NCBI RefSeq assembly: GCF_014280875.1
Contig: NZ_JACLAL010000004.1
Span: forward strand, 186,001 to 250,000
Direction: 5' to 3'
Length of the DNA: 64,000 bases
Source of the DNA: Paenirhizobium daejeonense
Lineage (GTDB): Bacteria > Pseudomonadota > Alphaproteobacteria > Rhizobiales > Rhizobiaceae
In this document: positions 1 through 8,626 of the stretch, one piece after another
How positions within the stretch are numbered: the first letter of the stretch is position 1
Layout of the letters: each line of letters starts with the position of its first letter
Notes under the pieces: generated by a model
The model's input: only the letters and a program-made list of their open reading frames with translations
Told to the model about the DNA's origin: nothing
Databases searched by the model: none
Translations under genes and position numbers: made by a program

Positions 1-42
1 ATGGCCACGCGTCGATCGGTCGAATGCGATCCGGACGATTAA
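1..42 (+). other. possible 3' end of an upstream coding sequence
   Basis: The first 13 codons are open and end at TAA at 40-42. They could be the tail of a gene that starts outside the window. The stretch is too short to identify and may be chance. A short hairpin (AAGCCTG at 52-58, TAAC loop, CAGGCTT at 63-69) follows the stop, which fits a transcript end, but it has no T-run. Confidence 0.2.
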
Positions 43-137
43 GGGGCTGGAAAGCCTGTAACCAGGCTTCCCCGCTTCGTTAAGGCCTCGCTCAGTTTTG
101 CCGGCCAGTGTCGCACCGGAAACTGAAGAGGAAGACC

Positions 138-1148
138 ATGCTGGCAATGATGAAGCAGGACGCGGCGAACACGAAATCCATCTCGGGGGTGCTGACGACA
201 ATGGCAGGCGCGCTGGCGCTTCTTGCTGCCACGCCCGCCTTTGCCTGGACCCAGGCCGAGATTGATGCCGCGATCGCCACGCTCGATACGCCGGAAGCCC
301 GGCTTTGCCCCGAATCGAACGGCTCGAAGCTCGAGCTTCCCTATGAGATCAAGGACATCAACGGCGATGCCATCGACGAGATCATCGTCCATCAGCAGGC
401 GAGCGGCGCTGCCGGCTGTTTCGGCCATGCCGGCTCTGAAATCAGCCTGCTGATCTCCGACGGCAAGGGCGGCTGGACGGATGCCTTCGGCTTTCCGGGT
501 TCCGATCTCGCCTTTCATCCGCGCACAGACAGCGACTGGCCGGATGTCGAGATCCTCGGCCCCGGTTTCTGCTTCCCCGTCTGGCGCCACCATCAGGGCA
601 GCTACGGCATCTGGCGCACCTGCGAGGACGGAAAGCTCGTCTATGCCGAGGGCCTGCGCGACAACGCCGTACCGAGCGGTGTGGCGGGTGGTGGGGCGAA
701 GGCGAAGCCGGCCAGCCATTCGGGCAGCAACGGCATCGGCACGCTCTCCGCGGTCGAGGTGATCGACGTCGCCTCCCTCGATGGCATTCCCTATGACCAC
801 AACGGCTCCATCATGGTCGTCGACGGCGCGAAGGGCGTTATCGTCTATGACCATCCCAAAAGTTCGATTGCCGGCACGGTAAAGCGCGGCACCGTGCTCT
901 TCCGCGGCAAGCCCTGGGACATGAACAATCCCGACGGCGCCCTGATCGACGGCGTTGCCCACACCTTCAAGAAGGGATGCGACGCGACCGAATATCCCGT
1001 GCGCGGCCGCTACCACGTCATGTACGGCATGTCTCAGTTCACACTGGAAGGCGCGGCCCCGATCCGCTCCAAGACCAATTGCGACATCACCGGCCACTCC
1101 ATGACCAGCGGCAACGCCAAGCTGAAGTTCGATATCGCCTGGGATTGA
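138..1148 (+). CDS. exported protein of unknown function
   Basis: This gene encodes a 336-residue protein that I do not recognise as a characterised family. The N-terminus is a signal peptide: a hydrophobic stretch ends in TPAFA at about residue 36, so the mature protein should be periplasmic or secreted. The mature part has six cysteines (for example ARLC, GCFGH, GFCFP, KKGC, TNCD), which suggests disulfide bonds. One segment, DINGDAIDEI, resembles the calcium-binding loops of FG-GAP/EF-hand-like repeats. The ATG at 138 is preferred because AGAGGAAG lies just upstream; a GTG at 108 is in frame but lacks a comparable site. It stands alone, convergent with ccdB. Function unknown. Confidence 0.75.
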   Translation: MLAMMKQDAANTKSISGVLTTMAGALALLAATPAFAWTQAEIDAAIATLDTPEARLCPESNGSKLELPYEIKDINGDAIDEIIVHQQASGAAGCFGHAGSEISLLISDGKGGWTDAFGFPGSDLAFHPRTDSDWPDVEILGPGFCFPVWRHHQGSYGIWRTCEDGKLVYAEGLRDNAVPSGVAGGGAKAKPASHSGSNGIGTLSAVEVIDVASLDGIPYDHNGSIMVVDGAKGVIVYDHPKSSIAGTVKRGTVLFRGKPWDMNNPDGALIDGVAHTFKKGCDATEYPVRGRYHVMYGMSQFTLEGAAPIRSKTNCDITGHSMTSGNAKLKFDIAWD

Positions 1149-1188
1149 GGGGTGGGGCACGCGACCGGCGGGCGTTGAACGACGCTGG

Positions 1189-1488
1189 TCAGAAACCCTG
1201 AAAGAGGAAATCGGTGGCGGCGGTGATGTCGTCGGCCTTGTCGGAGAGATCGGCGACCTGTTCGCCGATTTCGCTTGCGGGCAGAGTTGCGATGAACTCA
1301 GTCAGCATAACGCAGATGACGCCCTCAATTTCGAACCGGGGATTGAGCCGAGCAACATATTTGCTGATCAGATGCAAGCGTACGACCGGTGCGACCACGC
1401 GGGTTTCAAGATTGTCGAGCAGATTCCTCTGGAGATCGATGACCAGCGATCTGTCGTTCTTCAGTCGATAGACCTTGAAACGGGCCAT
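1189..1488 (-). CDS. ccdB: CcdB-family toxin
   Basis: This gene encodes a 99-residue CcdB-family protein. F-plasmid CcdB traps DNA gyrase on DNA and is neutralised by CcdA. The family pattern is visible: MARFKVYR at the start, a FLVDLQ-like strand (LVIDLQRNLLD), the ASxxGE-VADLS region (LPASEIGEQVADLS) and a hydrophobic C-terminus. The last three residues of F-CcdB (Trp-Gly-Ile) are essential for gyrase poisoning; here the end reads QGF, so the tryptophan is missing and gyrase activity cannot be assumed. The start codon overlaps the ccdA stop by one base (TGATG), as in a coupled antitoxin-toxin operon. Confidence 0.85.
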   Translation of the reverse strand: MARFKVYRLKNDRSLVIDLQRNLLDNLETRVVAPVVRLHLISKYVARLNPRFEIEGVICVMLTEFIATLPASEIGEQVADLSDKADDITAATDFLFQGF

Positions 1489-1718
1489 CAGAACTGCCGA
1501 TATTTCGCCAGCGGCAGACCGTGTTTTTCCACATATTCGTTTGCGGCCCGGATCGCGTCCGCATTCTCGATCCGCCAGCGCCGTTCCTTTTCGGCCTTTA
1601 TCGCCTGTGCGATACCTTCTTCGGCGGCATGCGACACGTCGATCAAAAGATCGCGGGCTTCCGCGATCAGCGACTGATCCAAGGGAACTGCGGCAGTCTT
1701 TCTCGGCTGGGAAGCCAT
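1488..1718 (-). CDS. ccdA: CcdA-family antitoxin
   Basis: This gene encodes a 76-residue CcdA-like antitoxin, close to the usual length of 72-80. CcdA binds DNA through an N-terminal ribbon-helix-helix and wraps CcdB with its flexible C-terminus. The N-terminal part (VPLDQSLIAEARDLLIDVS) fits the DNA-binding fold, and the C-terminal part (ERRWRIENADAIRAANEYVEKHG) matches the toxin-binding segment of CcdA (ERWKAENQEG in the F protein). The ATG at 1718 is chosen because GGAG sits six bases upstream. An in-frame ATG two codons earlier directly abuts that GGAG. It is the first gene of the ccdAB pair and probably autoregulates it. lepA ends only about 50 bases upstream. Confidence 0.85.
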   Translation of the reverse strand: MASQPRKTAAVPLDQSLIAEARDLLIDVSHAAEEGIAQAIKAEKERRWRIENADAIRAANEYVEKHGLPLAKYRQF

Positions 1719-1776
1719 GGCCATCTCCGGTGCAACAGAGCCAAGGATAAGCCTTGCTGGCCCGGACGGAAAGCCC

Positions 1777-3600
1777 TCAGTCGTCCTTCATCTTCAGGGC
1801 GGCGATGAAGGCTTCCTGCGGGATGTCGACCTTGCCGAACTGACGCATGCGCTTCTTGCCTTCCTTCTGCTTGTCCAGAAGTTTGCGTTTGCGGGTGGCG
1901 TCGCCGCCGTAGCACTTGGCGGTCACGTCCTTGCGCATGGCGGAGATCGTTTCGCGGGCAATCACGTTGCCGCCGATGGCCGCCTGGATCGGGATCTTGA
2001 ACATGTGCCGCGGGATCAGGTCCTTCAGCTTTTCGCACATGTCGCGGCCGCGCTTTTCGGCAGCCGAACGGTGGACCAGCATCGACAGCGCGTCGACCGG
2101 CTCGCCATTGACCATGATCGACATCTTCACGAGGTTGCCTTCGCGATAGCCGTGCAGGTGGTAGTCGAACGAGGCATAGCCCTTCGAGATCGACTTCAGG
2201 CGGTCGTAGAAGTCGAACACCACTTCGTTGAGCGGCAGCTCGTAGGAGAGCATGGCGCGCTTGCCGACATAGGTGAGTTCCGTCTGGATGCCGCGGCGAT
2301 CCTGGCAGAGCTTGAGAATGCCGCCGAGATAATCGTCCGGCGTCAGGATCGTTGCCTTGATCCACGGTTCGCGGATTTCAGCGATCTTCACGACATCCGG
2401 CATGTCGGCCGGGTTGTGCAGCTCGCGCTCCGTGCCGTCGGTCATCGTCAGCTGGTAGACGACCGAGGGTGCGGTGGCGATCAGGTCGAGGTCGAACTCG
2501 CGCTCGAGACGCTCCTGGATGATTTCGAGGTGCAGCAGGCCGAGGAAGCCGCAGCGGAAACCGAAGCCGAGTGCTGCCGAGCTTTCCATTTCGAAAGAGA
2601 ACGAGGCGTCGTTGAGGCGAAGCTTGCCCATGGCGGCGCGCAGGTCCTCGAAGTCCGCGGCATCGACGGGGAAGAGACCGCAGAACACCACCGGCTGGGC
2701 CGGCTTGAAGCCCGGCAGGGCGTGCGCCGTCGGACGCTTGTCCTCGGTGATGGTATCGCCGACGCGGGTGTCGGCCACTTCCTTGATCGAGGCGGTGATG
2801 AAGCCGATCTCGCCGGGGCCAAGGCTGTCGACATTGACCATCTTCGGCGTCAGCACGCCGACGCGTTCGATGGTGTACTTGGCGTCCGTGCCCATCATGC
2901 GGATCGTCTGGCCCTTGGTCAGGACGCCATCGAGGATGCGGACCAGAACCATGACGCCGAGATAGGTGTCGTACCAGCTGTCGACGAGCAGAGCCTTCAG
3001 GGGACCCTTTTCGCCAAGCTCGCTCTTCGGCGGCGGCAGCTTGTGCACGATCGCTTCCAGAACATCAGGAATGCCGAGGCCGGTCTTGGCCGAGATCAGC
3101 ACCGCTTCCGAAGCATCGATGCCGATCACTTCCTCGATCTGTTCCTTGATACGCTCGGGTTCCGCGGCCGGCAGGTCGACCTTGTTGAGGACGGTGACGA
3201 TCTCGTGGTTGTTGTCGATCGCCTGATAGACGTTGGCGAGCGTCTGGGCTTCTACGCCCTGCGAAGCGTCGACGACGAGCAGCGAGCCTTCGCAGGCCGA
3301 CAGAGAACGCGACACTTCATAGGCGAAGTCGACGTGGCCGGGCGTGTCGATGAGGTTCAGGATATAGGTGTCGCCGTCATTGGCCTTGTAATGCAGACGC
3401 ACCGTCTGGGCCTTGATGGTGATGCCGCGCTCGCGCTCGATATCCATCGAATCCAGAACCTGTTCCGACATCTCGCGTTCGGCAAGGCCGCCGGTCAACT
3501 GGATCAACCGGTCGGCAAGTGTCGACTTTCCATGGTCGATATGCGCGACGATCGAGAAATTGCGGATATGGTCGAGGGGCGTGCGGTTCTGTGTGCTCAT
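1777..3600 (-). CDS. lepA: elongation factor 4 (LepA), ribosomal back-translocase GTPase
   Basis: LepA is a GTPase of the EF-G family that acts on the ribosome and, under stress, promotes back-translocation or initiation complex assembly. The 607-residue product has the usual length. Residues 19-27 (AHIDHGKST) are the G1 P-loop, followed by DTPGHVDF (G3) and NKVDLP (G4). The C-terminal LepA-specific domain is intact ([20 protein letters not shown], then VDIPQEAF). The start at 3600 (MSTQNRT) is chosen because it gives the family N-terminus; a longer reading adds 12 unsupported residues. Upstream lies an MFS gene on the same strand. Cytoplasmic protein, very high confidence. Confidence 0.98.
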   Translation of the reverse strand: MSTQNRTPLDHIRNFSIVAHIDHGKSTLADRLIQLTGGLAEREMSEQVLDSMDIERERGITIKAQTVRLHYKANDGDTYILNLIDTPGHVDFAYEVSRSLSACEGSLLVVDASQGVEAQTLANVYQAIDNNHEIVTVLNKVDLPAAEPERIKEQIEEVIGIDASEAVLISAKTGLGIPDVLEAIVHKLPPPKSELGEKGPLKALLVDSWYDTYLGVMVLVRILDGVLTKGQTIRMMGTDAKYTIERVGVLTPKMVNVDSLGPGEIGFITASIKEVADTRVGDTITEDKRPTAHALPGFKPAQPVVFCGLFPVDAADFEDLRAAMGKLRLNDASFSFEMESSAALGFGFRCGFLGLLHLEIIQERLEREFDLDLIATAPSVVYQLTMTDGTERELHNPADMPDVVKIAEIREPWIKATILTPDDYLGGILKLCQDRRGIQTELTYVGKRAMLSYELPLNEVVFDFYDRLKSISKGYASFDYHLHGYREGNLVKMSIMVNGEPVDALSMLVHRSAAEKRGRDMCEKLKDLIPRHMFKIPIQAAIGGNVIARETISAMRKDVTAKCYGGDATRKRKLLDKQKEGKKRMRQFGKVDIPQEAFIAALKMKDD

Positions 3601-3660
3601 GGCTTGCGCATATAGCAGCGGCAGCGAAACCCGCAAAGGGGAAAGAATGGACCCGCCGGA

Positions 3661-4947
3661 CTATCTTTCGCCTTGCCGGCCGGGGGCTGCAGCCGTTTTG
3701 CCGCCATCTTCCGCCGTCTCGATCAGCGCGCCGGCACGGGGAACCTGCGCGCTCATCAGTTCGAAGCTTTCCGCGTCGCTGGCCGGAACGGGCGCACGGA
3801 CCCGGACGCGGGCCATCACGAAGAGGCCGTAGGCCGCCGCAACGAGGACCGCGCCGTAAATGAAGGTCTGTTCGCCGATCACCGGCGTTAGAGCCGTAAC
3901 CAGAAGCGGTACGAACACGGCGGATGCCGACCATGCAAGCAGCATGGTGGACGAGAGCGATACGAAATCCTCCGGCGCTGTCCGGTCGTTGGCGTGCGCA
4001 TTGGCGATCGAATAGACGGTTTCGACGGAGCCCGCAAAGATCGAGAAGATCAGCATCAGAAGTACAAACTGCGAGAAGGGTACGACGAGCGCCGCAAACC
4101 CGACCACGACGATGAGCGCAGCCGTCGCGAGCAGCACGAGCCGCCGGTCGATCCGGTCGGACATGATGCCCATGGGATACTGGATGAAGACGATGCCGAA
4201 CTGCATCACGAACATCAGCAGCGCCACATCCTGCTGTCCGACCCCGTTGCCGGCGGCATAGATCGGCGCAAAACCCTGCACCAGCATCGAAAGCCCGCCG
4301 GCGGCAAGGACACCGATGAGGCCGACAGGCGATGCGCGCCACGCCATCTTCACGTCGACGCTGACATGCGCCGGCGGTGGCGGATTGGGAAGACGCGTCA
4401 GGCCGATGGGCAGGATGGCGATGGCCGTGAAGGCGACGGCGATCAGCGGCACGACATTGCCGGTGACCGGCATCTGCCCGAAAACCCAGGCGCCGAGCCC
4501 GAGGCCGAAGATATAGATCATGTAGAAGGCCGACATCGCCTTGCCGCGCCACGAATTGGCGGCGGCGTGATTGAGCCAGCTCTGCGAGATGATGAAGTTG
4601 ACGTTGCCGGCCACGCCGTAGAGCCCGCGGGCGAAGATCCAGGCCAGCGGATCGAGGCCGAAGCCGACGGTGACCCAACTCAGCACCACCAGACCCATGG
4701 AGCAGGCGAAAACGCGGGCGTGACCGACCCGGCGGATCAGCGGTCCCGTGATGAAGCAGCCGATCAGTCCGCCCACCGCCGACGCCGTCACCGCCGCTCC
4801 GGCCGACCACGACGGCGCATCCGTCGTCGACAGCATGAAAGGAATATAGGCGAACATCATGCCATTGCCGATCGAGACCAGGCTCATCGAGGCGATGATG
4901 CTGAAGATGGAAATGAGGGAGGCGTTCTGGACCGGGTGCTCGGACAT
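3661..4947 (-). CDS. MFS transporter, AraJ/YcaD-like
   Basis: This gene encodes a 428-residue inner-membrane protein with about twelve predicted hydrophobic helices, typical of the major facilitator superfamily. A loop motif with RRVGHARVF follows helix 2, and a second MSDRIDRRL-type loop follows helix 8; both match the MFS A-motif. The C-terminal 50 residues are hydrophilic and probably cytoplasmic. The substrate cannot be read from the sequence; the closest general type is the drug/sugar efflux or YcaD-like group. The ATG at 4947 (MSEHPVQ) is preferred over an upstream extension because the hydrophobic core begins soon after it. It lies upstream of lepA on the same strand with 60 bases between. 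Confidence 0.88.
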   Translation of the reverse strand: MSEHPVQNASLISIFSIIASMSLVSIGNGMMFAYIPFMLSTTDAPSWSAGAAVTASAVGGLIGCFITGPLIRRVGHARVFACSMGLVVLSWVTVGFGLDPLAWIFARGLYGVAGNVNFIISQSWLNHAAANSWRGKAMSAFYMIYIFGLGLGAWVFGQMPVTGNVVPLIAVAFTAIAILPIGLTRLPNPPPPAHVSVDVKMAWRASPVGLIGVLAAGGLSMLVQGFAPIYAAGNGVGQQDVALLMFVMQFGIVFIQYPMGIMSDRIDRRLVLLATAALIVVVGFAALVVPFSQFVLLMLIFSIFAGSVETVYSIANAHANDRTAPEDFVSLSSTMLLAWSASAVFVPLLVTALTPVIGEQTFIYGAVLVAAAYGLFVMARVRVRAPVPASDAESFELMSAQVPRAGALIETAEDGGKTAAAPGRQGER

Positions 4948-5130
4948 GAAAACTGCGCTGGATGGGCTGGAAAGGATCGAATCGTCGAAGCCGGGATAGC
5001 CAGCGCGATACACTACTGATTAGGGGCAGGATTGCGGCGAGGCAAGCGCGGGCTGCGGCGCGGGGGCGACAGGAAACGTCATGACAGGAAGAGGCTCCGC
5101 TCTCGCACCGTCGTCACGGCCGGCAAGGGT

Positions 5131-5721
5131 TCAGCGGATGTCGCGGACCCAGAAGGAGAGAGGTTTCGGGCTTTCCTGCGCTTCGTCGAGATCGCGCCAT
5201 ATGAAGGTGGTGCGAAGTTCGGGGTGGTGGGTATAGCCGCGCTTTGCCCAGAAACCGTTGAGGGGCACGTAATCCGCTGGCCGGCGCGGATGGTCGACCG
5301 GCCGCTCGACCGCGCAGAAGGTGCAGAAGGAAAGGGCAAGTTTTCTGGCCTGCGCCTCGCGTCCCTCGAAGAATTTCACCCCGATGCCGCGCCCTCTGTA
5401 GCTGGAGAGAAGCACACTTTCACCGAAATAGAAGAAGTCCTGCGGGTCATGCCCGGCGGCGATGAACGGCGCCTTCACCTCGTCGGTTTCAGCCGTCATC
5501 GGCATGCCGGTTGCCGCGCCGACGACCTTGCCGTCATCGAAGGCCAGCACGAAAACCGAGCCTTCGGACTTCGCGTATGTCGCCAGATATTTGCGCTCAT
5601 AGGCGGGGGCGCCGTCGTAGAGATAGGGGAAATCGCGGAAGACGGTGATCCTGAGCCGGGCCAGGTCGTCAAAGAAAGGGCTGGCGTCGCTGCCTGAAAA
5701 GGATTTGATTTCCAGAGTCAT
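5131..5721 (-). CDS. GNAT-family N-acetyltransferase
   Basis: This 196-residue protein belongs to the GNAT superfamily, which transfers acetyl groups from acetyl-CoA to amines. The acetyl-CoA pyrophosphate loop is visible as SYRGRGIGVKFFEGRE, and the preceding strand (FYFGESVLLSS) matches motif A. The C-terminal part (NGFWAKRGYTHHPEL) is the motif B region seen in many GNATs. The substrate is unknown. The start at 5721 is chosen because the conserved fold begins there. The gene is divergent from the NTF2-like gene, whose start is 81 bases away, so the short intergenic region must hold both promoters. Confidence 0.85.
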   Translation of the reverse strand: MTLEIKSFSGSDASPFFDDLARLRITVFRDFPYLYDGAPAYERKYLATYAKSEGSVFVLAFDDGKVVGAATGMPMTAETDEVKAPFIAAGHDPQDFFYFGESVLLSSYRGRGIGVKFFEGREAQARKLALSFCTFCAVERPVDHPRRPADYVPLNGFWAKRGYTHHPELRTTFIWRDLDEAQESPKPLSFWVRDIR

Positions 5722-5802
5722 AGATTGTCTTCTAACGGTTTGGAGGCGTTTATAGCGTCTCGAATCATTCGATCCAAGTTTGCATATGCCAGGGAGTTCT
5801 GC

Positions 5803-6204
5803 ATGACCGCCGCCGACACCATCCGCGCCTATTACGATGCCTTCAACGCCCAGGACATGGAGCGCTTCCTGTCGCTCCTGACCGACGATGTTGCCCACGA
5901 CATCAACCAGGGCGACCGGCAGATCGGCAAGGAAACCTTCGCAAAGTTCATGGACCACATGAACCGTTGCTACAAGGAAACGCTGACCGACATGGTCATC
6001 ATGACAAGCGAGGACGGCACCCGGGGCGCTGCCGAATTCATCGTCAACGGCGAATATCTCGCGACCGATGAAGGCCTGCCGGAAGCCAACGGCCAGACCT
6101 ACAAGCTGCCGGCCGGCGCCTTCTTCGAACTGAAGGACGGCAAGGTCGCCCGCATCTCCAACTACTACAGCCTCCCGGACTGGATCCGTCAGGTTCAGGG
6201 CTGA
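5803..6204 (+). CDS. NTF2-like / ketosteroid-isomerase-related protein
   Basis: This gene encodes a 133-residue protein with the SnoaL/NTF2 fold. The pattern TIRAYYDAFNAQDMERFLSLLTDDVAHDINQG is typical of the family, and the repeat of beta strands ending in KDGKVARISNYY matches the cone-shaped hydrophobic pocket. It resembles the ketosteroid-isomerase-related group; members bind or isomerise small hydrophobic molecules, and the true substrate here is unknown. The ATG at 5803 is preferred because AGGGAG lies eight bases upstream; an upstream in-frame start has no such site. A strong hairpin terminator follows the gene. Confidence 0.82.
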   Translation: MTAADTIRAYYDAFNAQDMERFLSLLTDDVAHDINQGDRQIGKETFAKFMDHMNRCYKETLTDMVIMTSEDGTRGAAEFIVNGEYLATDEGLPEANGQTYKLPAGAFFELKDGKVARISNYYSLPDWIRQVQG

Positions 6205-6239
6205 ACCGCAAGCACTTCGCCATATCGGCGTCTATCACG

Positions 6240-6272
6240 AGGCGGGTGTCATTGAGGCGCCCGCCTTTTGTT
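6240..6272 (+). terminator. rho-independent terminator
   Basis: AGGCGGG at 6240-6246 pairs with CCCGCCT at 6260-6266 across a 13-base loop and is followed by a T-rich run. It closes the NTF2-like gene and insulates it from the regulator gene downstream. Confidence 0.75.
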
Positions 6273-6278
6273 TGTCAC

Positions 6279-6307
6279 TTGACTCCAATATGTGAGAAAT
6301 GCATTCT
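6279..6307 (+). promoter_or_regulatory. candidate sigma-70 promoter for the XRE-cupin gene
   Basis: TTGACT at 6279-6284 is followed after 17 bases by CATTCT, a poor to moderate -10. Transcription would start near 6313, almost on the ATG at 6314, so the message may be leaderless. The near-palindrome GAGAAATGCATTCTC at 6294-6308 overlaps the -10 and could be an operator for autoregulation. Confidence 0.4.
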
Positions 6308-6313
6308 CTGATA

Positions 6314-6892
6314 ATGGAATCAATGGATGCATATTTCGAGAAGAGGGTCGGGGAGCAAGTGAAGCGCCTTCGTGGCGAGCGCAACCTGACGCTTGACCAG
6401 CTGGCTGAGCTTTCCGGCGTCAGCCGGGCGATGATCTCGCGTATCGAACGGGCCGAGGCAAGTCCGACAGCAGCTCTGCTGGCACGGCTTTGCTCGGCGC
6501 TCGGCGTTTCTCTTTCGGTGTTCTTTGCAAATGCCGGGCAGGAGGTTTCGCCCATTGTCCGGCGAGAGGACCAGCCGGTCTGGCGCGATCCGGAGAGCGG
6601 TTACCTCCGTCGCGCCGTCTCGCCCGGCGGCACGGGTTCGCGAGTGGATGTGGTCGAGGTGGAGTTTCCACCCGGTGCCGAGGTGCGTTTCGAGGGGCAA
6701 CAGGCCAGCCGTGTCCAGTGGCAGCATGTCTGGCTGTTCGAGGGCGAGATGGAACTGACGGTCGGCGAGACGGTCTATACGCTTCGGCCGGGAGACTGCG
6801 TCTTCATGAATATCGGCGATGTCCACGGCTTCCGCAACGCCACCTCGAAACCGGCCCGCTATGCCGTCGTCATCGACCTCGGCCATCGATAA
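6314..6892 (+). CDS. XRE-family transcriptional regulator with C-terminal cupin domain
   Basis: This regulator of about 192 residues has an N-terminal XRE helix-turn-helix (VKRLRGERNLTLDQLAELSG, then SRAMISRIERAEASPTAALL) and a C-terminal cupin domain (WLFEGEMELTV, then LRPGDCVFMNIGDVHGF). Proteins of this architecture sense small ligands with the cupin barrel and usually control nearby metabolic or detoxification genes. The GNAT gene starts 24 bases downstream and is probably co-transcribed. Start choice is uncertain: ATGs at 6299, 6314 and 6323 are in frame and none has a clear ribosome-binding site. 6314 is chosen because the predicted transcription start lies there. Confidence 0.88.
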   Translation: MESMDAYFEKRVGEQVKRLRGERNLTLDQLAELSGVSRAMISRIERAEASPTAALLARLCSALGVSLSVFFANAGQEVSPIVRREDQPVWRDPESGYLRRAVSPGGTGSRVDVVEVEFPPGAEVRFEGQQASRVQWQHVWLFEGEMELTVGETVYTLRPGDCVFMNIGDVHGFRNATSKPARYAVVIDLGHR

Positions 6893-6916
6893 TTTCTGCC
6901 TCCCGGAGACGATCCC

Positions 6917-7435
6917 ATGGTAACGATCCGCATGCTCGACGAACAACAGGTGCTTGCCGCCCTGCCGGACCTTTGCGAGGTGCTGGCGGATTGCGTGGAA
7001 GGCGGTGCTTCCGTGGGCTTCATGTCGCCATTTACACCCGGGGATGGCGAGCCTTACTGGCGGGGCGTGGCCGCAGCCGTCGGCAGGCGCGAGGTTCTGC
7101 TCTTCGTCGCCGAGGTGGACGGTCGTGTCAGTGGCACGGTGCAGATCGGTTTCGCCTTGAAGCCGAACCAGCCGCACCGCGCCGACCTGATGAAGCTGCT
7201 CGTGCACCGCCGTGCGCGCGGCCTTGGCCTGTCGAAGCTCTTGATGCAGGCGGCCGAGGCCGAGACTGCAAAGCACGGCCGCAGCCTGCTGGTGCTCGAC
7301 ACCGCGACCGGGGAACTGGCCGAGCAGATCTACGAAAAGCTCGGCTGGACCAGAAGCGGCGTCATTCCCGACTACGCGCTCTTCCCCGATGGCCGCTACT
7401 GCGACACCACCTTCTTCTGGAAGCGCGTCGGCTGA
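6917..7435 (+). CDS. GNAT-family N-acetyltransferase
   Basis: This 172-residue protein has the GNAT fold. The acetyl-CoA loop is HRRARGLGLSKLLMQAAE, preceded by the strand KLLVH, and the later strand SLLVLDTATGELAEQIYEKLGW matches motif B of the family. The C-terminal segment (PDYALFPDGRYCDTTFFWK) is typical of GNATs that act on small amines or antibiotics. It follows the XRE-cupin regulator closely, so the regulator may control it. GGAG lies upstream of the start. It converges on the broken hydrolase gene with only four bases between the two stops. Confidence 0.88.
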   Translation: MVTIRMLDEQQVLAALPDLCEVLADCVEGGASVGFMSPFTPGDGEPYWRGVAAAVGRREVLLFVAEVDGRVSGTVQIGFALKPNQPHRADLMKLLVHRRARGLGLSKLLMQAAEAETAKHGRSLLVLDTATGELAEQIYEKLGWTRSGVIPDYALFPDGRYCDTTFFWKRVG

Positions 7436-7439
7436 CGGT

Positions 7440-8504
7440 TCATTGTCCCGCTTGCAATGTGCGTTCGAAGGCGGAGACGATCAGGCCCGTCAGCTCCTCG
7501 TGGATGCTGACGCGCGATCTCTTCGGGTTCTCATTGCAGATCGGGTCGGGTTCGCCGATGGACGCCAGGAAGCCGGCAGCACCCGGCTTGCAGACGGGCA
7601 AAAAGCTGAAATGATCGGAATTGTCCACCTGCGCATAGCTGGCTTTCGGCGCCTGTTTCGCCAGCTTGTCCGATAGCACCGCGACCGGGATTTCGCCTGC
7701 GCTGCCGAGATTGATGAAGGTCAGCGGAATGTCGATGGTCTCCACGCTTTCCGGTTTGAAGACCGTGGCAAGGCCCGGATCGACCAGTACGGCCGAGACG
7801 ATGCGCGGATCGCGGTTCGATTGCTCGAAGCGGGTCCGGTCGATCCTGCGCAGGTCGAGCTGTTCCACCGTGACCTCCTCATTGTCGGCAAAGCCGCGAC
7901 CGCCGCGGAACCATCGGCAATCCATCATCTCGGGATAGGTGTCGCAATACCGGGCAAAGGCGGAGAGATCGGCCTGGCCGCCGGCAAGTTCCATCGCCGT
8001 GCTGCCGCCAAGAGAAAAGCCGAGAACGCCGATGCGACCCGGGTCGATGGCGTTTTCGAAGCGGCTGTCGCTGGTCAATGCGGTGATGATCTCCGAAAGA
8101 TCCCGGGTGCGCTCCTAGATTTTCGGCGTGGCGGCAGGTGTGGAATCGCCGCTCGTGGTGCCGGGATGGTTGGGGCCGGCGACGATGAAGCCGGCTGCCG
8201 CAAGTTGCGTGGCGATCCACGCCATGCCCTCGACGCGGGACCCGGAGCCATGGGACAGGAGCACGAGCGGAAAGCGGCCCTGCCTGATGGAGCCGTTTCT
8301 CAAGGCGGGCGATCCCTCGAAGATGCGGTTTTCGCCGGCGATCATGTCTTCGCCGCCGCCCGTGGAGGGATACCAGACGGTTACCGCTAGCGAGCGGTCT
8401 CGCTCCGGTGAAACCACGCTGATCTTTTGGATGCCGACCGTCTCGCCGGAGAAGGCCGGGGTGACGGTTAGAAGGAAGGCAAGGAGGGAAAGTTTCAGTC
8501 GCAT
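7440..8504 (-). pseudogene. alpha/beta hydrolase (dienelactone-hydrolase-like) interrupted by an in-frame TAG
   Basis: One reading frame encodes a secreted alpha/beta hydrolase of about 354 codons but is interrupted by a TAG at 8115-8117. The first part has a signal peptide (LLAFLLTVTPAFSG), a VTVWYPSTGG strand and the oxyanion region LLSHGSGSR. The second part has the nucleophile elbow GFSLGGST, a following FINLGSAGE strand and the catalytic histidine region DNSDHFSFLP. Both parts lie in the same frame, so a single base change (probably TGG to TAG, from a tryptophan before ERTRDLS) explains the break. GAGG lies before the ATG at 8504. The product should be non-functional unless the stop is read through or is a sequencing error. 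Confidence 0.85.
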
Positions 8505-8626
8505 GGGAGCCTCGTCCTGTTTTGCTGGAGATGGCTCTTTCTTCATGCCGCCGCAGTGTTTCGCGACCTTGATCGCGTTCAAGGGCGTCCTCGAACGCGA
8601 TCCTGTCCGGCTGCGGTCAAATCCCG

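Noticed and set aside
1717..3615. Long open frame of 632 codons on the plus strand opposite lepA
   Set aside because: It is antisense to a full-length lepA with all G motifs. The alanine/arginine/aspartate/valine-rich product and lack of any motif are typical of GC-rich antisense frames.
5722..5958. N-terminal extension of the GNAT gene at 5131-5721
   Set aside because: It overlaps the divergent NTF2-like gene and is not part of the GNAT fold.
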